From Emiliania huxleyi CCMP1516 (taxonomy: Eukaryota; Haptophyta; Isochrysidales; Noelaerhabdaceae), in the NCBI RefSeq assembly GCF_000372725.1, contig NW_005200197.1:57024-121023 (forward strand): a stretch of DNA of 64,000 nucleotides. The letters are read 5' to 3'. The notes below the pieces were generated by a model. The model saw only the letters and a program-made list of their open reading frames with translations. It made no database searches and had not been told where the DNA came from. Position 1 is the stretch's first letter, and each line of letters opens with the position of its first letter. Of this stretch, positions 31,760-43,544 are shown one piece after another. Both the position numbers and the translations under genes were made by a program.

Positions 31760-34700
31760 ATGCCCTTTGTCCTCTTTCTTGCCCTGCTTGCGTCCGCCAC
31801 GGCGGCGCCTACCACGAAAGACCGGCGCGCGAACGAACAACCCAAAGTTCGTTTGGTTGTCACCGGCGAGACCAACGTGGCGAGGACCACGCGTGGCGCG
31901 CGAGCTTCAAACCGGGTGGCGCAGATGGCGGATATGGGCGGAAACGTCACTATGACAATCCGAGCAGCCCACAACACCTTCACTGTGGTCGAAGTCGCGG
32001 ACCCCAACGAGGCGCGATTGTTCAAGGAGCAGGCGGAGCGCTCGGGGCTAAGGGTCGAGGAGGATCAGCGGCGCTACCCAGGACCGAGCAGCTCCGCCAC
32101 GCGGACGCAGCCGCTAGCCGAGGAAACGCCATGGGGGATCGAGCGTGTGTACAACGGAGCGGTGCCGAACGCCTCCTTCTTCCCGTCGGCGGTGACGCAT
32201 CCGCTCTGCATCATCGACTCTGGCTACCTGCTCACACACCCTGACCTTCCCTCTGACGCCACCGCGGCGGACCCGGATCAAGCTGACCCAGCCGGCACGA
32301 TGTACTTCGGCGGCGACCTCTGCAACCACGGCACGCATGTCCTCATCCTCTCCGCCGCCCCTCTCCGCCGCCATCATTCTCTGCCCGCGTCCCACCAGGC
32401 ACGCATGTCGCGGGCACCATCGCGGCCATCGGTGGCGACGGGGAGGGAGTGGTCGGTGTCTTCCCGGGTGCGCCTGGCCTGAAGATAGTCAAGGTGTTTG
32501 GGCAGGCCGGCTCGCCCGGCTGTGGCTGGACTTGGGCCTCACAACTCGTCGATGCGGTTCAGCGATGTGTCGACAGCGGAGCCAAGATCGTCTCGAGTGA
32601 GCGTGCCTAGATCCGCTACCCGTCTTTGACTCATCTAACCCCCCCCCCCCCCTCTTCCGCAGTGTCGCTCGGAGGTGGGGGTCCGTCGAGCACTGAGCGT
32701 TCTGCCTTCCAGACATTCTTTGATGACGGCATCCTCATCGTCGCGTCCGCCGGCAACGGCGGAAGTAGCAGCTACTCGTACCCGGCGTCCTACCCCTCGA
32801 TAATGAGCGTCGCCGCCACCGACAGCAGCGACGCGAAGGCGAGCTTCTCGCAGTTCAACGACGAAGTCGACATCGCAGCGCCAGGCGTCGACGTCGTCTC
32901 GACCGTCGGTGCCACCCCTGTGCGAGAAGGCCGCAGCGCCGCCGCTCTCCCACCGCTCTCACGCGATCATTGTCTCCTACCTAGGCCCCCCGAGCGAGCC
33001 GGGCTATGATTCGTTTAGTGGGACCTCCATGGCCGCGCCGCACGTCTCTGGCCTGGCAATGGTGCTCTGGAACAAGTGAGCCCCCCCCGTCCCCCCCCAA
33101 CCAACACCACGCCCACCCACCAACACCAGCACCAACACCACCCAGAGGTCGGAGCCAAACCGCAGCATCGGACACGCCTCGCGGCCCCACGCAGGTACCC
33201 GTCCTATACCAACGCCGAGGTCCGCACGGCGCTTGAGGGGGGCGCCGAGGATCTGGGCGAGCCAGGCCGCGACAACGAGTTCGGCCATGGCCTCGCCAAC
33301 TACCAGGGAGCCGAGATGAGGTTGGGCGCGCCATCGCCGCCGCCGTCGCCGCCGCCGCCGCCTGCCCCGCCGCCTCTTTTACCCGACATGGTGCAGCTGA
33401 GCTGCGATTTCGAGGTCGGCACTTGCGTCTGGGTCGACACCGCGCCGGACGGGTACCCTTGGACGCTCACGAGCGGCGGCACGCCATCGTCAGACACAGG
33501 CCCGAGCGGCGACCACACCACCGGCTCGGGCTCCTACCTCTTCACCGAGGCGAGCAGCCCTCGCTTCAACAAGCTGCACCGGCTCGAGAGCCCGCTCTTC
33601 TCGCTCCAGCAGGACGCCACCCTCTCCTTCGCCTACCACATGTACGGCTCGAGCATGGGCACCCTCTCCGTCGAGGCGCACGAGGACGGCAGCGGATGGT
33701 CGCCGCTCTGGAGCAAGACCGGCGACCAGGGTGACGCCTGGCGCGACGCGGCGGTCGTCCTGCCCGCCTCGGCGACTCAGGTGCGCTTCAACGGCCGGAC
33801 GGGGCCGGGCTTTAGCTCGGACATGGCGCTGGACGACGTCTCCTTCTCGCAGTCTGCGCCGTCGGCCACGCCCCCGGCGCTGCCGCCGCATCCTCCGCCG
33901 TCCTTGCCGGCATGCCCGCTCGGCGACGTCTGCACCACCGGCTTGTGCTCGATCACCGACGGCGGCTCTTGCGCCACCTCGCCCCAGTTCCCGAACAACT
34001 ACCCGATCGACGAGGGCTGCACCATCTACAGCGTGCCGCCGGTCGGGCTAGACGTGATTTTCTTTGACGTGGACACCTTCGACCCGGGCGTCTCATCCGC
34101 GGCACCGAACTGCCCCTGGGACTATCTCGTCGTGAACGGCGTAAAGTACTGGGGCACCTCGGGCCCGGCCGGGGTCGTGCCGTCGGATGGGACCATAACA
34201 TGGGTTTCCGACGGGTCGAACCCCGAGGCAGGCTGGAAGGCGCGCGCGCTCCCCTGTCAGCCCTCAGCTTTCGCTTTCACCCAGCCCCGGTGCCCCCAGC
34301 CCTTATGCCCCCCCCCCCCCCCCACCCACCGCCGCCGCCGCCTCGCCCTTAAAACAGGTGTGCTGGGCTGCGCAGCCGCCGTACCCTCCGGCCAAGGCGC
34401 CGGTCCCGCCGCCGCCGCCGCCGCCGTCCCTTCCGCCGCCGTCCCCGCCGCCGTCGCCGCCGCCGGCGCCGCCGCCCAAGGTGCTGGTCCAGTTCGCCGT
34501 CACCAGCGGCTCCAGGTGCGCCGAGAGCCTGCCGTACGGCCCGGAGCCGTCCAATTTCGCGACGTCGACCTCGCCGCTGGTCTGCACCGACTGCGTCACC
34601 GACACGACCGACACGTGGGAGCAGGAGTTCTACTGCGACGGCAGCACTGGCCCCGACCTGACGCTCGAGTACAAGTTCGACACGGACCGCACGATCGGCG

Positions 34701-37700
34701 CCACCCTCGCCGCGGCCAACTTGGGCGGCATCCCCGTCACATGGTCCGCCTCGGGCTCGCTCCTCAGCAGCCCCGTCACCATGAGCGGCACGTGGGTCGG
34801 CACCTCGACCACCGTGTACTGGACCGGCTCCGTCGGCGCCTCCGGCTCGGCTCTGTCCTCGGACGACTTCGCGTGGATGGGCGGCAGCGGCGTGATCATC
34901 GACGGCGACCAGCAGAACACGGTCCCCGGCTCCACCGGCGTCTGCTCGGGCACGGGCGTCTACGGCCAGTCGAACTGCAACTCGGCCGACAGCAGCTGCA
35001 GCACCCTGTACTACGGCTCGTCGTCCAAGTCGTGCTCGAGCATGATCACCCGCGTGTACGCGCGCACCGGTCCCAAGCCGCCGGCGGCGCCTCCCTCCGC
35101 CTCGCCGTCGCCGCCGCCTCCCTCCGCCTCGCCGTCGCCGCCGCCTCCCTCCGCCTCGCCGTCGCCGCCGCCGTACCCTCCGGCCAAGGCGCCGGTCCCG
35201 CCGCCGTCGCCGCCGCCGGCGCCGCCGCCCAAGGTGCTGGTCCAGTTCGCCGTCACCAGCGGCTCCAGGTGCGCCGAGAGCCTGCCGTACGGCCCGGAGC
35301 CGTCCAATTTCGCGACGTCGACCTCGCCGCTGGTCTGCACCGACTGCGTCACCGACACGACCGACACGTGGGAGCAGGAGTTCTACTGCGACGGCAGCAC
35401 TGGCCCCGACCTGACGCTCGAGTACAAGTTCGACACGGACCGCACGATCGGCGCCACCCTCGCCGCGGCCAACTTGGGCGGCATCCCCGTCACATGGTCC
35501 GCCTCGGGCTCGCTCCTCAGCAGCCCCGTCACCATGAGCGGCACGTGGGTCGGCACCTCGACCACCGTGTACTGGACCGGCTCCGTCGGCGCCTCCGGCT
35601 CGGCTCTGTCCTCGGACGACTTCGCGTGGATGGGCGGCAGCGGCGTGATCATCGACGGCGACCAGCAGAACACGGTCCCCGGCTCCACCGGCGTCTGCTC
35701 GGGCACGGGCGTCTACGGCCAGTCGAACTGCAACTCGGCCGACAGCAGCTGCAGCACCCTGTACTACGGCTCGTCGTCCAAGTCGTGCTCGAGCATGATC
35801 ACCCGCGTGTACGCGCGCACCGGTCCCAAGCCGCCGGCGGCGCCTCCCTCCGCCTCGCCGTCGCCGCCGCCTCCCTCCGCCTCGCCGTCGCCGCCGCCTC
35901 CCTCCGCCTCGCCGTCGCCGCCGCCTCCGTCCGCGTCGCCGTCGCCCCCGCCGCCGTACCCTCCGGCCAAGGCGCCGGTCCCGCCGCCGCCGCCGCCGCC
36001 GTCCCTTCCGCCGCCGTCCCCGCCGCCGTCGCCGCCGCCGGCGCCGCCGGCGCCGCCGCCCAAGGTGCTGGTCCAGTTCGCCGTCACCAGCGGCTCCAGG
36101 TGCGCCGAGAGCCTGCCGTACGGCCCGGAGCCGTCCAATTTCGCGACGTCGACCTCGCCGCTGGTCTGCACCGACTGCGTCACCGACACGACCGACACGT
36201 GGGAGCAGGAGTTCTACTGCGACGGCAGCACTGGCCCCGACCTGACGCTCGAGTACAAGTTCGACACGGACCGCACGATCGGCGCCACCCTCGCCGCGGC
36301 CAACTTGGGCGGCATCCCCGTCACATGGTCCGCCTCGGGCTCGCTCCTCAGCAGCCCCGTCACCATGAGCGGCACGTGGGTCGGCACCTCGACCACCGTG
36401 TACTGGACCGGCTCCGTCGGCGCCTCCGGCTCGGCTCTGTCCTCGGACGACTTCGCGTGGATGGGCGGCAGCGGCGTGATCATCGACGGCGACCAGCAGA
36501 ACACGGTCCCCGGCTCCACCGGCGTCTGCTCGGGCACGGGCGTCTACGGCCAGTCGAACTGCAACTCGGGCGACAGCAGCTGCAGCACCCTGTACTACGG
36601 CTCGTCGTCCAAGTCGTGCTCGAGCATGATCACCCGCGTGTACGCGCGCACCGGTCCCAAGCCGCCGGCGGCGCCTCCCTCCGCCTCGCCGTCGCCGCCG
36701 CCTCCCTCCGCCTCGCCGTCGCCGCCGCCTCCCTCCGCCTCGCCGTCGCCGCCGCCTCCGTCCGCGTCGCCGTCGCCCCCGCCGCCGTACCCTCCGGCCA
36801 AGGCGCCGGTCCCGCCGCCGCCGCCGCCGCCGTCCCTTCCGCCGCCGTCCCCGCCGCCGTCGCCGCCGCCGGCGCCGCCGGCGCCGCCGCCCAAGGTGCT
36901 GGTCCAGTTCGCCGTCACCAGCGGCTCCAGGTGCGCCGAGAGCCTGCCGTACGGCCCGGAGCCGTCCAATTTCGCGACGTCGACCTCGCCGCTGGTCTGC
37001 ACCGACTGCGTCACCGACACGACCGACACGTGGGAGCAGGAGTTCTACTGCGACGGCAGCACTGGCCCCGACCTGACGCTCGAGTACAAGTTCGACACGG
37101 ACCGCACGATCGGCGCCACCCTCGCCGCGGCCAACTTGGGCGGCATCCCCGTCACATGGTCCGCCTCGGGCTCGCTCCTCAGCAGCCCCGTCACCATGAG
37201 CGGCACGTGGGTCGGCACCTCGACCACCGTGTACTGGACCGGCTCCGTCGGCGCCTCCGGCTCGGCTCTGTCCTCGGACGACTTCGCGTGGATGGGCGGC
37301 AGCGGCGTGATCATCGACGGCGACCAGCAGAACACGGTCCCCGGCTCCACCGGCGTCTGCTCGGGCACGGGCGTCTACGGCCAGTCGAACTGCAACTCGG
37401 GCGACAGCAGCTGCAGCACCCTGTACTACGGCTCGTCGTCCAAGTCGTGCTCGAGCATGATCACCCGCGTGTACGCGCGCGCCGGTCCCAAGCCGCCGCC
37501 GGCGCCTCCCTCCGCCTCGCCGTCGCCGCCGCCTCCCTCCACCTCGCCGTCGCCACCGCCGCCCTCAGCATCGCCGTCGCCCCCGCCGCCGTCCGTCTCG
37601 CCGTCGCCGCCGCCTCCTTTCGCCTCGCCGTCGGCCCCGCCGCCGCCCGCGTCGCCCTCGCCGCCGCCTCCCTCGGCATCGCCGTCGCCGCCGCCGCCGT

Positions 37701-39952
37701 CCGCGTCCGCGTCGCCGCCGCCACCTCCGCCACCTCCGCCACCGCCGCCGCCGCCGCCCGCGCCTCCGTCGCCGCCACCAGCAGCGCAGCTGCTCGACCT
37801 TCGCACGGCCACCACGTACCAGGACTCGAGCTGGTTCTCGCGCGTCTACAACAAGCAGGCGCCCGTGAGCGACCTGTCATACGCCGACAGCACGACGGGA
37901 CGGCCGTGGGCCGAGTGCGGCCAATACACAAGCCAATGGTGGGGCGTCGACCTCGGGAGCGAGGTGTATGTGCGCTACGTGCGGCTGCAGAACCGCAACG
38001 ACTGCTGCGCGGAGCGGCTGACGGACGTCGACATCTATCTCGGCTCGACGGCGGAGACGTACACGGGCAACGCGCTGGTGAAGTCGGACGTGAGCGTGTC
38101 GTCGAACGTGATGTTGGAGGTGGAGATCAACGCGTTGGGGCACTACATCTACCTCAACCGGCCGTCTGCGGCGGGGCTGACGGTGTGCAAGTTCTACGTC
38201 TTCGCAGGAAATCGCAATCGTCCACCTCCTTCCGCGTCGCCGTCGCCACCGCCTCCCTCCGCGTCGCTGTCCCCGCCGCCTCCGTCGGCCTCGCCGTCGC
38301 CGCCGCCGCCATCCGCGTCGCCGTCGCCGCCGCCTCCGTCGGCCTCGCCCTCGCCGCCGCCGTCCGCCTCGCCGTCGCCGCCGCCGCCTCTGCCGCCGCC
38401 TCCCTCCGCCCTGCCTGCGCCGCCGCCGTCCGCCTCGCCCTCTCCGCCGCCGCCGCCCGCCTCGCCGTCGCCGCCGCCGCCTGACGTGCAGCTGCTCGAC
38501 CTCCGCGCCGCCACCACGTACCAGGACTCGAGCTTGTTCGACAAGCAGGCGCCCGTGAGCGACCTGTCATACGCCGACAGCACGACGGGACGGCCGTGGG
38601 CCGAGTGCGGCCAATACACAAGCCAATGGTGGGGCGTCGACCTCGGGAGCGAGGTGTATGTGCGCTACGTGCGGCTGCAGAACCGCAACGACTGCTGCGC
38701 GGAGCGGCTGACGGACGTCGACATCTATCTCGGCTCGACGGCGGAGACGTACACGGGCAACGCGCTGGTGAAGTCGGACGTGAGCGTGTTGTCGAACGTG
38801 ATGTTGGAGGTGGAGATCAACGCGTTGGGGCGCTACATCTACCTCAACCGGCCGTCTGCGGCGGGGCTGACGGTGTGCAAGTTCTACGTCTTCGCTTCGC
38901 CCGCGCCGCCGCCGTCACCATCACCGCCTCCACCGCCGCCGCCTCCCTCCGCCTCGCCCTCGCCGCCGCCTCCCTCGGCATCACCCTCGCCGCCGCCTCC
39001 CTCCGCCTCACCATCGCCGCCGCCGCCCTCAGCATCGCCGTCGCCCCCGCCGCCGTCCGTCTCGCCGTCGCCGCCGCCGCCGTCCGCCTCACCCTCGCCG
39101 CCGCCGCCCTCAGCATCGCCGTCGCCCCCGCCGCCCTCAGCATCGCCGTCACCCCCGCCGCCATCCGTGTCGCCGTCGCCGCCGCCTCCCTCGGCATCGC
39201 CCTCGCCCCCGCCGCCGTCCGCCTCGCCCTCGCCGCCGCCTCCCTCCGCCTCACCATCTCCGCCGCCTCCCTCCGCCTCACCGTCACCACCGCCTCCCTC
39301 AGCATCGCCCTCGCCGCCGCCTCTCTCCACCTCGCCGTCGCCACCGCCCGCCTCCGCCTCGCCGTCGCCGCCGCCTCCCTCCACCTCGCCGTCGCCGCCG
39401 CCGCCGTCCGCCTCACCCTCGCCCCCGCCGCCCTCAGCATCGCCGTCGCCCCCGCCGCCCTCAGCATCGCCGTCACCCCCGCCGCCATCCGTGTCGCCGT
39501 CGCCGCCGCCTCCCTCGGCATCGCCCTCGCCCCCGCCGCCGACCTCGCCACCGCCTCCCACGCTGCCGCCTCCCGCCCCTCCTCCATCCCCGCCTCCACC
39601 CACGCCGCCGCCCTCACCGCCGCCCTCACCACCACCACCCTCGCCACCACCGCCCTCACCGCCGACCTCGCCACCGCCTCCCACGCCGCCGCCACCCTCA
39701 CCGCCACAACCCTCCCCTCCTCCACCCACGCCGCCGTCGCCCTCTCCGCCGCCGGTCTCTCCGCCCCCACCCTCGCCGCCACCGCCGTGCGATCAGATGT
39801 GTCACTTTGCAGGAGCGGCCAAGGCGTTGCCCTGCTCGATTTTTGCCGAGTTGCCGTGTTCGGCGCTCGCAGAAAGCGGTTGTTCTCAATGTGCCGGGTG
39901 CTGTAGCCTGTCGCAGTGCATGTCGACTCGCAGCGCGTGGCCAGCCGAGTGA
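31760..39952 (+). CDS. Giant secreted subtilisin-like protease / matrix protein (S8-MAM-CUB-4x repeat-2x fucolectin)
   Basis: Predicted 2590 aa after removing five inferred introns: 32331-32398 (GC-AG), 32597-32662, 32909-32984 and 33076-33194 (GT-AG), and 34267-34357 (GC-AG). All splice in frame. The signal peptide is MPFVLFLALLASATAAP, followed by an I9-like prosegment and a peptidase S8 domain. Its catalytic triad is complete: Asp in LCIIDSGYLLTHPDL, His in CNHGTHVAGTIAA and Ser in SFSGTSMAAPHVSGL. The oxyanion Asn is in VASAGNGG. A MAM domain follows (33394-33855, LSCDFEVGTCVW), then a CUB-like domain (33925-34255). After that come four nearly identical ~196-aa repeats of unknown type (34481-35070, 35234-35823, 36065-36654, 36896-37485), two FTP/F5-8C fucolectin-like lectin domains (37788-38208 and 38490-38896), and long Ser-Pro-Pro-Pro linkers to a Cys-rich end. 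Likely extracellular or wall-attached. Confidence 0.85.
34481..37485 (+). repeat. Four near-identical in-frame domain repeats
   Basis: Copies start at 34481, 35234, 36065 and 36896 (spacing 753, 831, 831). Each encodes KVLVQFAVTSGSRCAESLPY through SSKSCSSMITRVYAR. Coding bases are almost identical; the visible change in copies 3 and 4 is a Gly for Ala in NCNSGDSS. Spacing differs only in the length of the Pro-rich linker. Confidence 0.97.
37788..38896 (+). repeat. Two near-identical fucolectin-type (FTP) domains
   Basis: Copies at 37788-38208 and 38490-38896 share QWWGVDLGSEVYVRYVRLQN and NDCCAERLTDVDIYLGS, the family's WW-VDLG and DCC-RL signatures. The second copy lacks five residues near its start (FSRVYN region). 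Confidence 0.95.
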
Positions 39953-40408
39953 GTTCCTCTCGACATGGTAGTTATCGGGATATGGTTCATGATCAAAGTT
40001 GTTTAACACCGTCACAAAATCAAAAAAGTGATGCACGTACGTATTGCGGGAGCGCGCGACTGTACGGCTCTAGGTTGATAAGAAAGAACGAAGAAGCTCA
40101 CATCGCAGACAGCGAGGGTGTGAGAGGCGGACCTAAGGAAGGTCCTACATCTCTTTACTACCCCTGACCGAGCTCCCGCTCGACAGAGTTTGGTACGATT
40201 CTAGCAATGCTCTCCGTCCTCGACATTTGATGCCTGCCTTCTCAGGAGTTGTCGGCACGTCGCAAGAGCGCCTCTGGGTCTAGTTCGCCCGCACGAGGCG
40301 CCGTCGCGCGTGCCGTGTGCTATCCCGAAGGCCACTGACGTAGCCGAACGGAGTGCTGCACCGGCGGCGACATCGACACCGTGGTTGAGAACCCGCGCAT
40401 TGCATCAC
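39953..40408. other. Intergenic, convergent 3' ends
   Basis: Between the giant protease and the aldo/keto reductase. No supported feature. Confidence 0.4.
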
Positions 40409-41558
40409 TCAATTCCACTGCAGCGCCTTGCGGTCCTCCCAATACTCGTCGCACTCCTGCCGCACCGCCGCCGAGAGCCGCGCGTGCAACGCGGGATCGA
40501 GCGGCGCGATGCGCAGCGCGTCGGCATTCGACCGTAGCTGTTCGACGGTGCTCGCGCCGGAGAGGCACACCGTGACCCACGGGTGCGAGATCACCCACGC
40601 CAGCGCCAGCGCGTCGACGCCGGTGCCGAGCGCCGCCGCCTCCTCCCTCAGCAGCGCGAGCTTGTCCGAGTCGGGCGCGCGCTCGGTGAGGCGTCCGTTG
40701 GCCAGCGCCTCCTTGACGATGACGCACATGCCCGCCTCGTGCGCCGCCGCGAGCTCCGCAGCGGCAGACTGGTCGAGAAGGTTGAAGGTAGCCTGGTGCG
40801 CGGTGAAAGGGCGGATCAGATGCGGCTGAGCGGGCAGCGGTGCAGCGAAGGGTGGAGTGACTCGCTGCGGCGGCACCTGCACCGACCCGAAGAGCGGCCC
40901 GCCGCCCCGCGCCACTTCGATCGCGCGGCGGATGGACGGCCTACAGGTCTGCAACGCCTCGTGGCTGGCGCGGGCGATGGCGGGATCGCTCCCTCGCTGC
41001 GGCGCGGCGCCGCTGCGGGTGTGACACCGAGACTCCGCAGACCACGCCGCTGTCGCGCAGCGCGGCGAGCGCGTCGAGGACCTCCTCGTTCTCAAGCACG
41101 CCCGACGCCTCGGTCGCAGAGTGGATCTGGTAGAGCGCGAGCGAAGGCAGGTTCTCGCGAGACTCGGCGAGCTGCTTCGCGAGCTGCGCCGCCGTGTGGT
41201 ACTTCACCTCGTGCGCCTCTCCCGCGCCGACTTCGACCCGCCAGTTTGCGGTGTACTCGTAGCCCCACTTGCTGCCCACGACGACGCCGCTCGTCGCTGC
41301 GCCCGATTGCGCGAGCCAGGAGGCGACAAACGACTCCGCATCGCCGTAAGAGCGTGCGCAGTCGACGTACCGCAGCCCAAGTCTGACGGCCTCGTCGAGC
41401 ACATGGTGCGCATTCTCACGCATAAACTCCCGCGTCCGCTCATCGCGGTCGCGCAGATCGGCATCTCGGCCGAGGTTGATGTAGCCTGGGCGCCCGATGG
41501 CTGCGGTGCCGAGTCCGAGCTTTGGCAGCGACGGCAGGGTGTTGCGCTCGCGTGGCAT
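40409..41558 (-). CDS. Aldo/keto reductase family protein
   Basis: 334 aa in three exons, NAD(P)H-dependent oxidoreductase of TIM-barrel fold. Start at 41558 (MPRERNTLPSLPKLGLGTAA). Family landmarks: LGLGTAAIGRPGYINLG, VLDEAVRLGLRYVDCARSYG with the catalytic Asp and Tyr, VVVGSKWGYEY with the catalytic Lys, LALYQIHSATEASGVLENEE with the His of the substrate pocket, then FGSVQATFNLLDQS and the cofactor region VCLSGASTVEQLRSNADALR. Introns: 40793-40876 (GT-AG, clear) and 40965-41025 (GT-AG, less certain); the sum keeps frame. A 30-bp tandem duplication lies upstream at 41600-41670. Substrate cannot be told. Confidence 0.88.
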
Positions 41559-41897
41559 GGCGATAACGTGAAGCCCGGCGGCGGCGCACCACATGCACCG
41601 ATCGCAATGGCCTCGGCCGCGTGCACCGTTCGCAATGGCCTCGGCCGCGTGCACCGTTCGCACAGCCCGCGTGCGTCGCCGCGCACAGCCGAAGTAGCAG
41701 GCTTTGTTCTTTTCTTCTTTCTTCCGAGAAACCACAACTTTCGCACAACGGTCAACGGCCTCAAGCACACGTCGTAGCGGTCCGTACCAAACGTTCACGT
41801 AACCCAAGAGATGATGACAGCGGACACACAGGAACGGGCAACGCGCTCTGTGAGAGAGGTCGAACATGCTGCGGATGTCTCCAACCCCCGGGACCTC

Positions 41898-42757
41898 TCA
41901 CTGAATCCTCACTGCGCGGCGGGGCTCCTCTCCTCCTGCTCCTGCTCGTCTGCCGCCTCCTGCTCGGCCGCCTCCTCCGCCTCGTCGGCCTCGCCATCGT
42001 CCTCCGCCTCGGCATCGTCGTCCGCCGCCGCCTCCTCCCCGCCGCCTACAGCCAGCGTGCCCCCGCCATGACTCCTCCTCCTCCTCCTCTCCCTCCGGAG
42101 GAGGCGGCCGACCTGCGGCGCCGCTCGTCTTTGCGCGCTTGGCGCGCTGGGCGAGCGTGCGCGCCTTGTCCGCCTCGCGGAATGCGGCGAGGCAGACCTC
42201 AAGCTGCTCCACGAGGTCGTCGAATTCGAGCTCCTGCGCCAGCGGGTGAGGCGAGGTCGGGGTTGGCGGCAAACGAGGCGGGCCGCGCTCTCGCCAAGCT
42301 GCCGAGCCGGCGGGGGAGGGCGGCCGCTCGCTCGCCTTGAGTGCGTTGAGCACGTCCTGCCCCGTCACCGTCGAGCGCTTCGCCTCCCTGCTGATGTCGC
42401 TCGCTCTGCAGGGCAAGCGGGCGGGGCGAGGGCTCACCACGCAAGAGAGCGGAGCGCAATCTGGCTCCGAGTGGCGGCGGATCAGCGCGCGGGGACGCAC
42501 ATGGTGGTGAGCATCAGGATGAAGATTGACGTCGACTTGTTGAACGCGGCGCGCGCGTCCTTGTGCAGCATCACGCCGTCCGGCAGCTTTGACTTGATGA
42601 GCCGCTGCACGACGGCGTTCGGCAGCGCCATGTTGGACGGGAGCGGGGCGACGGCGCCGCTCTCGGCCGGGCGCTTGCCAAGCGTCGTCTGCTGGCCCCC
42701 GCTGCCCGCCGCCGCCTTGCCGTCCGCCGGCGACGCCTGCTGAGCCTCGGCAGGCAT
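41898..42757 (-). CDS. POLE3: DNA polymerase epsilon subunit 3 / Dpb4-like histone-fold protein
   Basis: Histone-fold subunit shared by Pol epsilon and CHRAC-type remodellers. Start at 42757. Exon 1 gives ALPNAVVQRLIKSKLPDGVM, LHKDARAAFNKSTSIFILML; exon 2 SDISREAKRSTVTGQDVLNA; exon 3 ELEFDDLVEQLEVCLAAFRE. Together these match the POLE3 histone fold and following helix. Introns 42404-42498 and 42234-42335 are both best read as GC-AG; the sum stays in frame (220 aa). The tail read in the exon-3 frame becomes Gly/Arg-rich after an EEEEEE run, whereas another frame (to 41909) encodes an acidic tail (EEAAADDDAEAEDDGEADEA) as expected of POLE3, so an additional small intron or a frameshift is likely near 42060-42090. 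Confidence 0.8.
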
Positions 42758-42884
42758 TTAGCAATCGTTTTTTTGCGGGAGTTGCGAACCGGGAAACGAA
42801 AAGAATTCTACGGGCGAAATCCGTTTGCGATTCCGTTCACACACCTCTCCTTAAAATCCCTGTGTGGTGGCGGCGTGCCGTCCT

Positions 42885-43530
42885 CCCATCCCTCCCTTGG
42901 GTTGTCTGTTTTCTTTCTTTCTTTACGTTCACGATTCTTAAAAAGAAGAAATTTCTTTCCGCCGAGGAGAAGGCCCGCCGCCTGAACATGGGCTGCAAGG
43001 CGCGCGGGCAGCCCGGCCAACCCTTCGACCACAAGAACGGCCACGGCTACGTCAAGGCGCATCGCGGTTTCTACCACGACGCGATCTTTGTCAAGCGCAA
43101 CCAATTCCAACCTGCTGCTCCACGAGACGTCGGCGGCGGCTTCTCGCCCACCGCCGTTCTCAAGGTCAAGCTGCGCCGCCTCGCGCGCAAGGTCGCGCGC
43201 GGCAGCGTTGACCGCACGGCCTACTCGCCCAAGTACTCGCTCTCTTTTATGTCCCACCATGCAGAGCGCATCTCTCTCTCTGTTGTGCGAGGCGTGAACC
43301 GCGCCATTCGCTCTCACCTGGCAACCCTGTCTGCACGTCTCGCGCGCGCGTGAACAGGGCGGAGAGAGTGAGTCTCTTGCTTGTGTGCCGTGGAGGGTGC
43401 CTGTGTCGCCTAGTTAGTTCCGCCGCACGGATTTCTTTACCCTTCATGTAATTCCCACCAACGCTGTCGTGAGAGTGAGATCGCTTAAAGAAAGAAAGAA
43501 AACAGACAAGCAAGCCAAGGAAGGGATGGG
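42885..43530. mobile_element. Dispersed ORF unit bounded by inverted motifs
   Basis: CCATCCCTCCCTTGGGTTGT with TTTCTTTCTTTCTTTACG (42885-42927) and its inverted counterpart CTTAAAGAAAGAAAGAAAAC with AAGGGATGGG (43483-43530) flank the intact ORF copy A. This suggests a mobilised or transduced unit. No transposase recognised and no clear TSD. Confidence 0.5.
42988..43353 (+). CDS. Dispersed unknown ORF family, copy A (intact)
   Basis: 121 aa from the Met at 42988: [20 protein letters not shown], then [58 protein letters not shown] and RISLSVVRGVNRAIRSHL. The frame is open further upstream (KKKKFLSAEEKARRLN). Basic protein without recognised family. Related sequences lie at 20059-20414, 43545-43580 plus 44550-44598, and 61430-61656. 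The conserved core is GGGFSPxAV, VDRTAY, LSFxSHHAERIS and GVNRAI. Possibly element-encoded, or a retrocopied host gene family. Confidence 0.6.
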   Translation: MGCKARGQPGQPFDHKNGHGYVKAHRGFYHDAIFVKRNQFQPAAPRDVGGGFSPTAVLKVKLRRLARKVARGSVDRTAYSPKYSLSFMSHHAERISLSVVRGVNRAIRSHLATLSARLARA

Positions 43531-43544
43531 AGGGACACACAAAC

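Noticed and set aside
33076-38484. 1802-aa ORF in another frame over the protease gene
   Set aside because: Its first part (33195 to about 34266) is the true frame, but beyond the 34267-34357 intron it is the shifted reading of the repeat domains (Arg/His/Ala-rich, no domain sense).
38844-39782. Gly/Glu-rich and Ala/Arg-rich minus-strand ORFs
   Set aside because: Antisense of the SPPPP linker.
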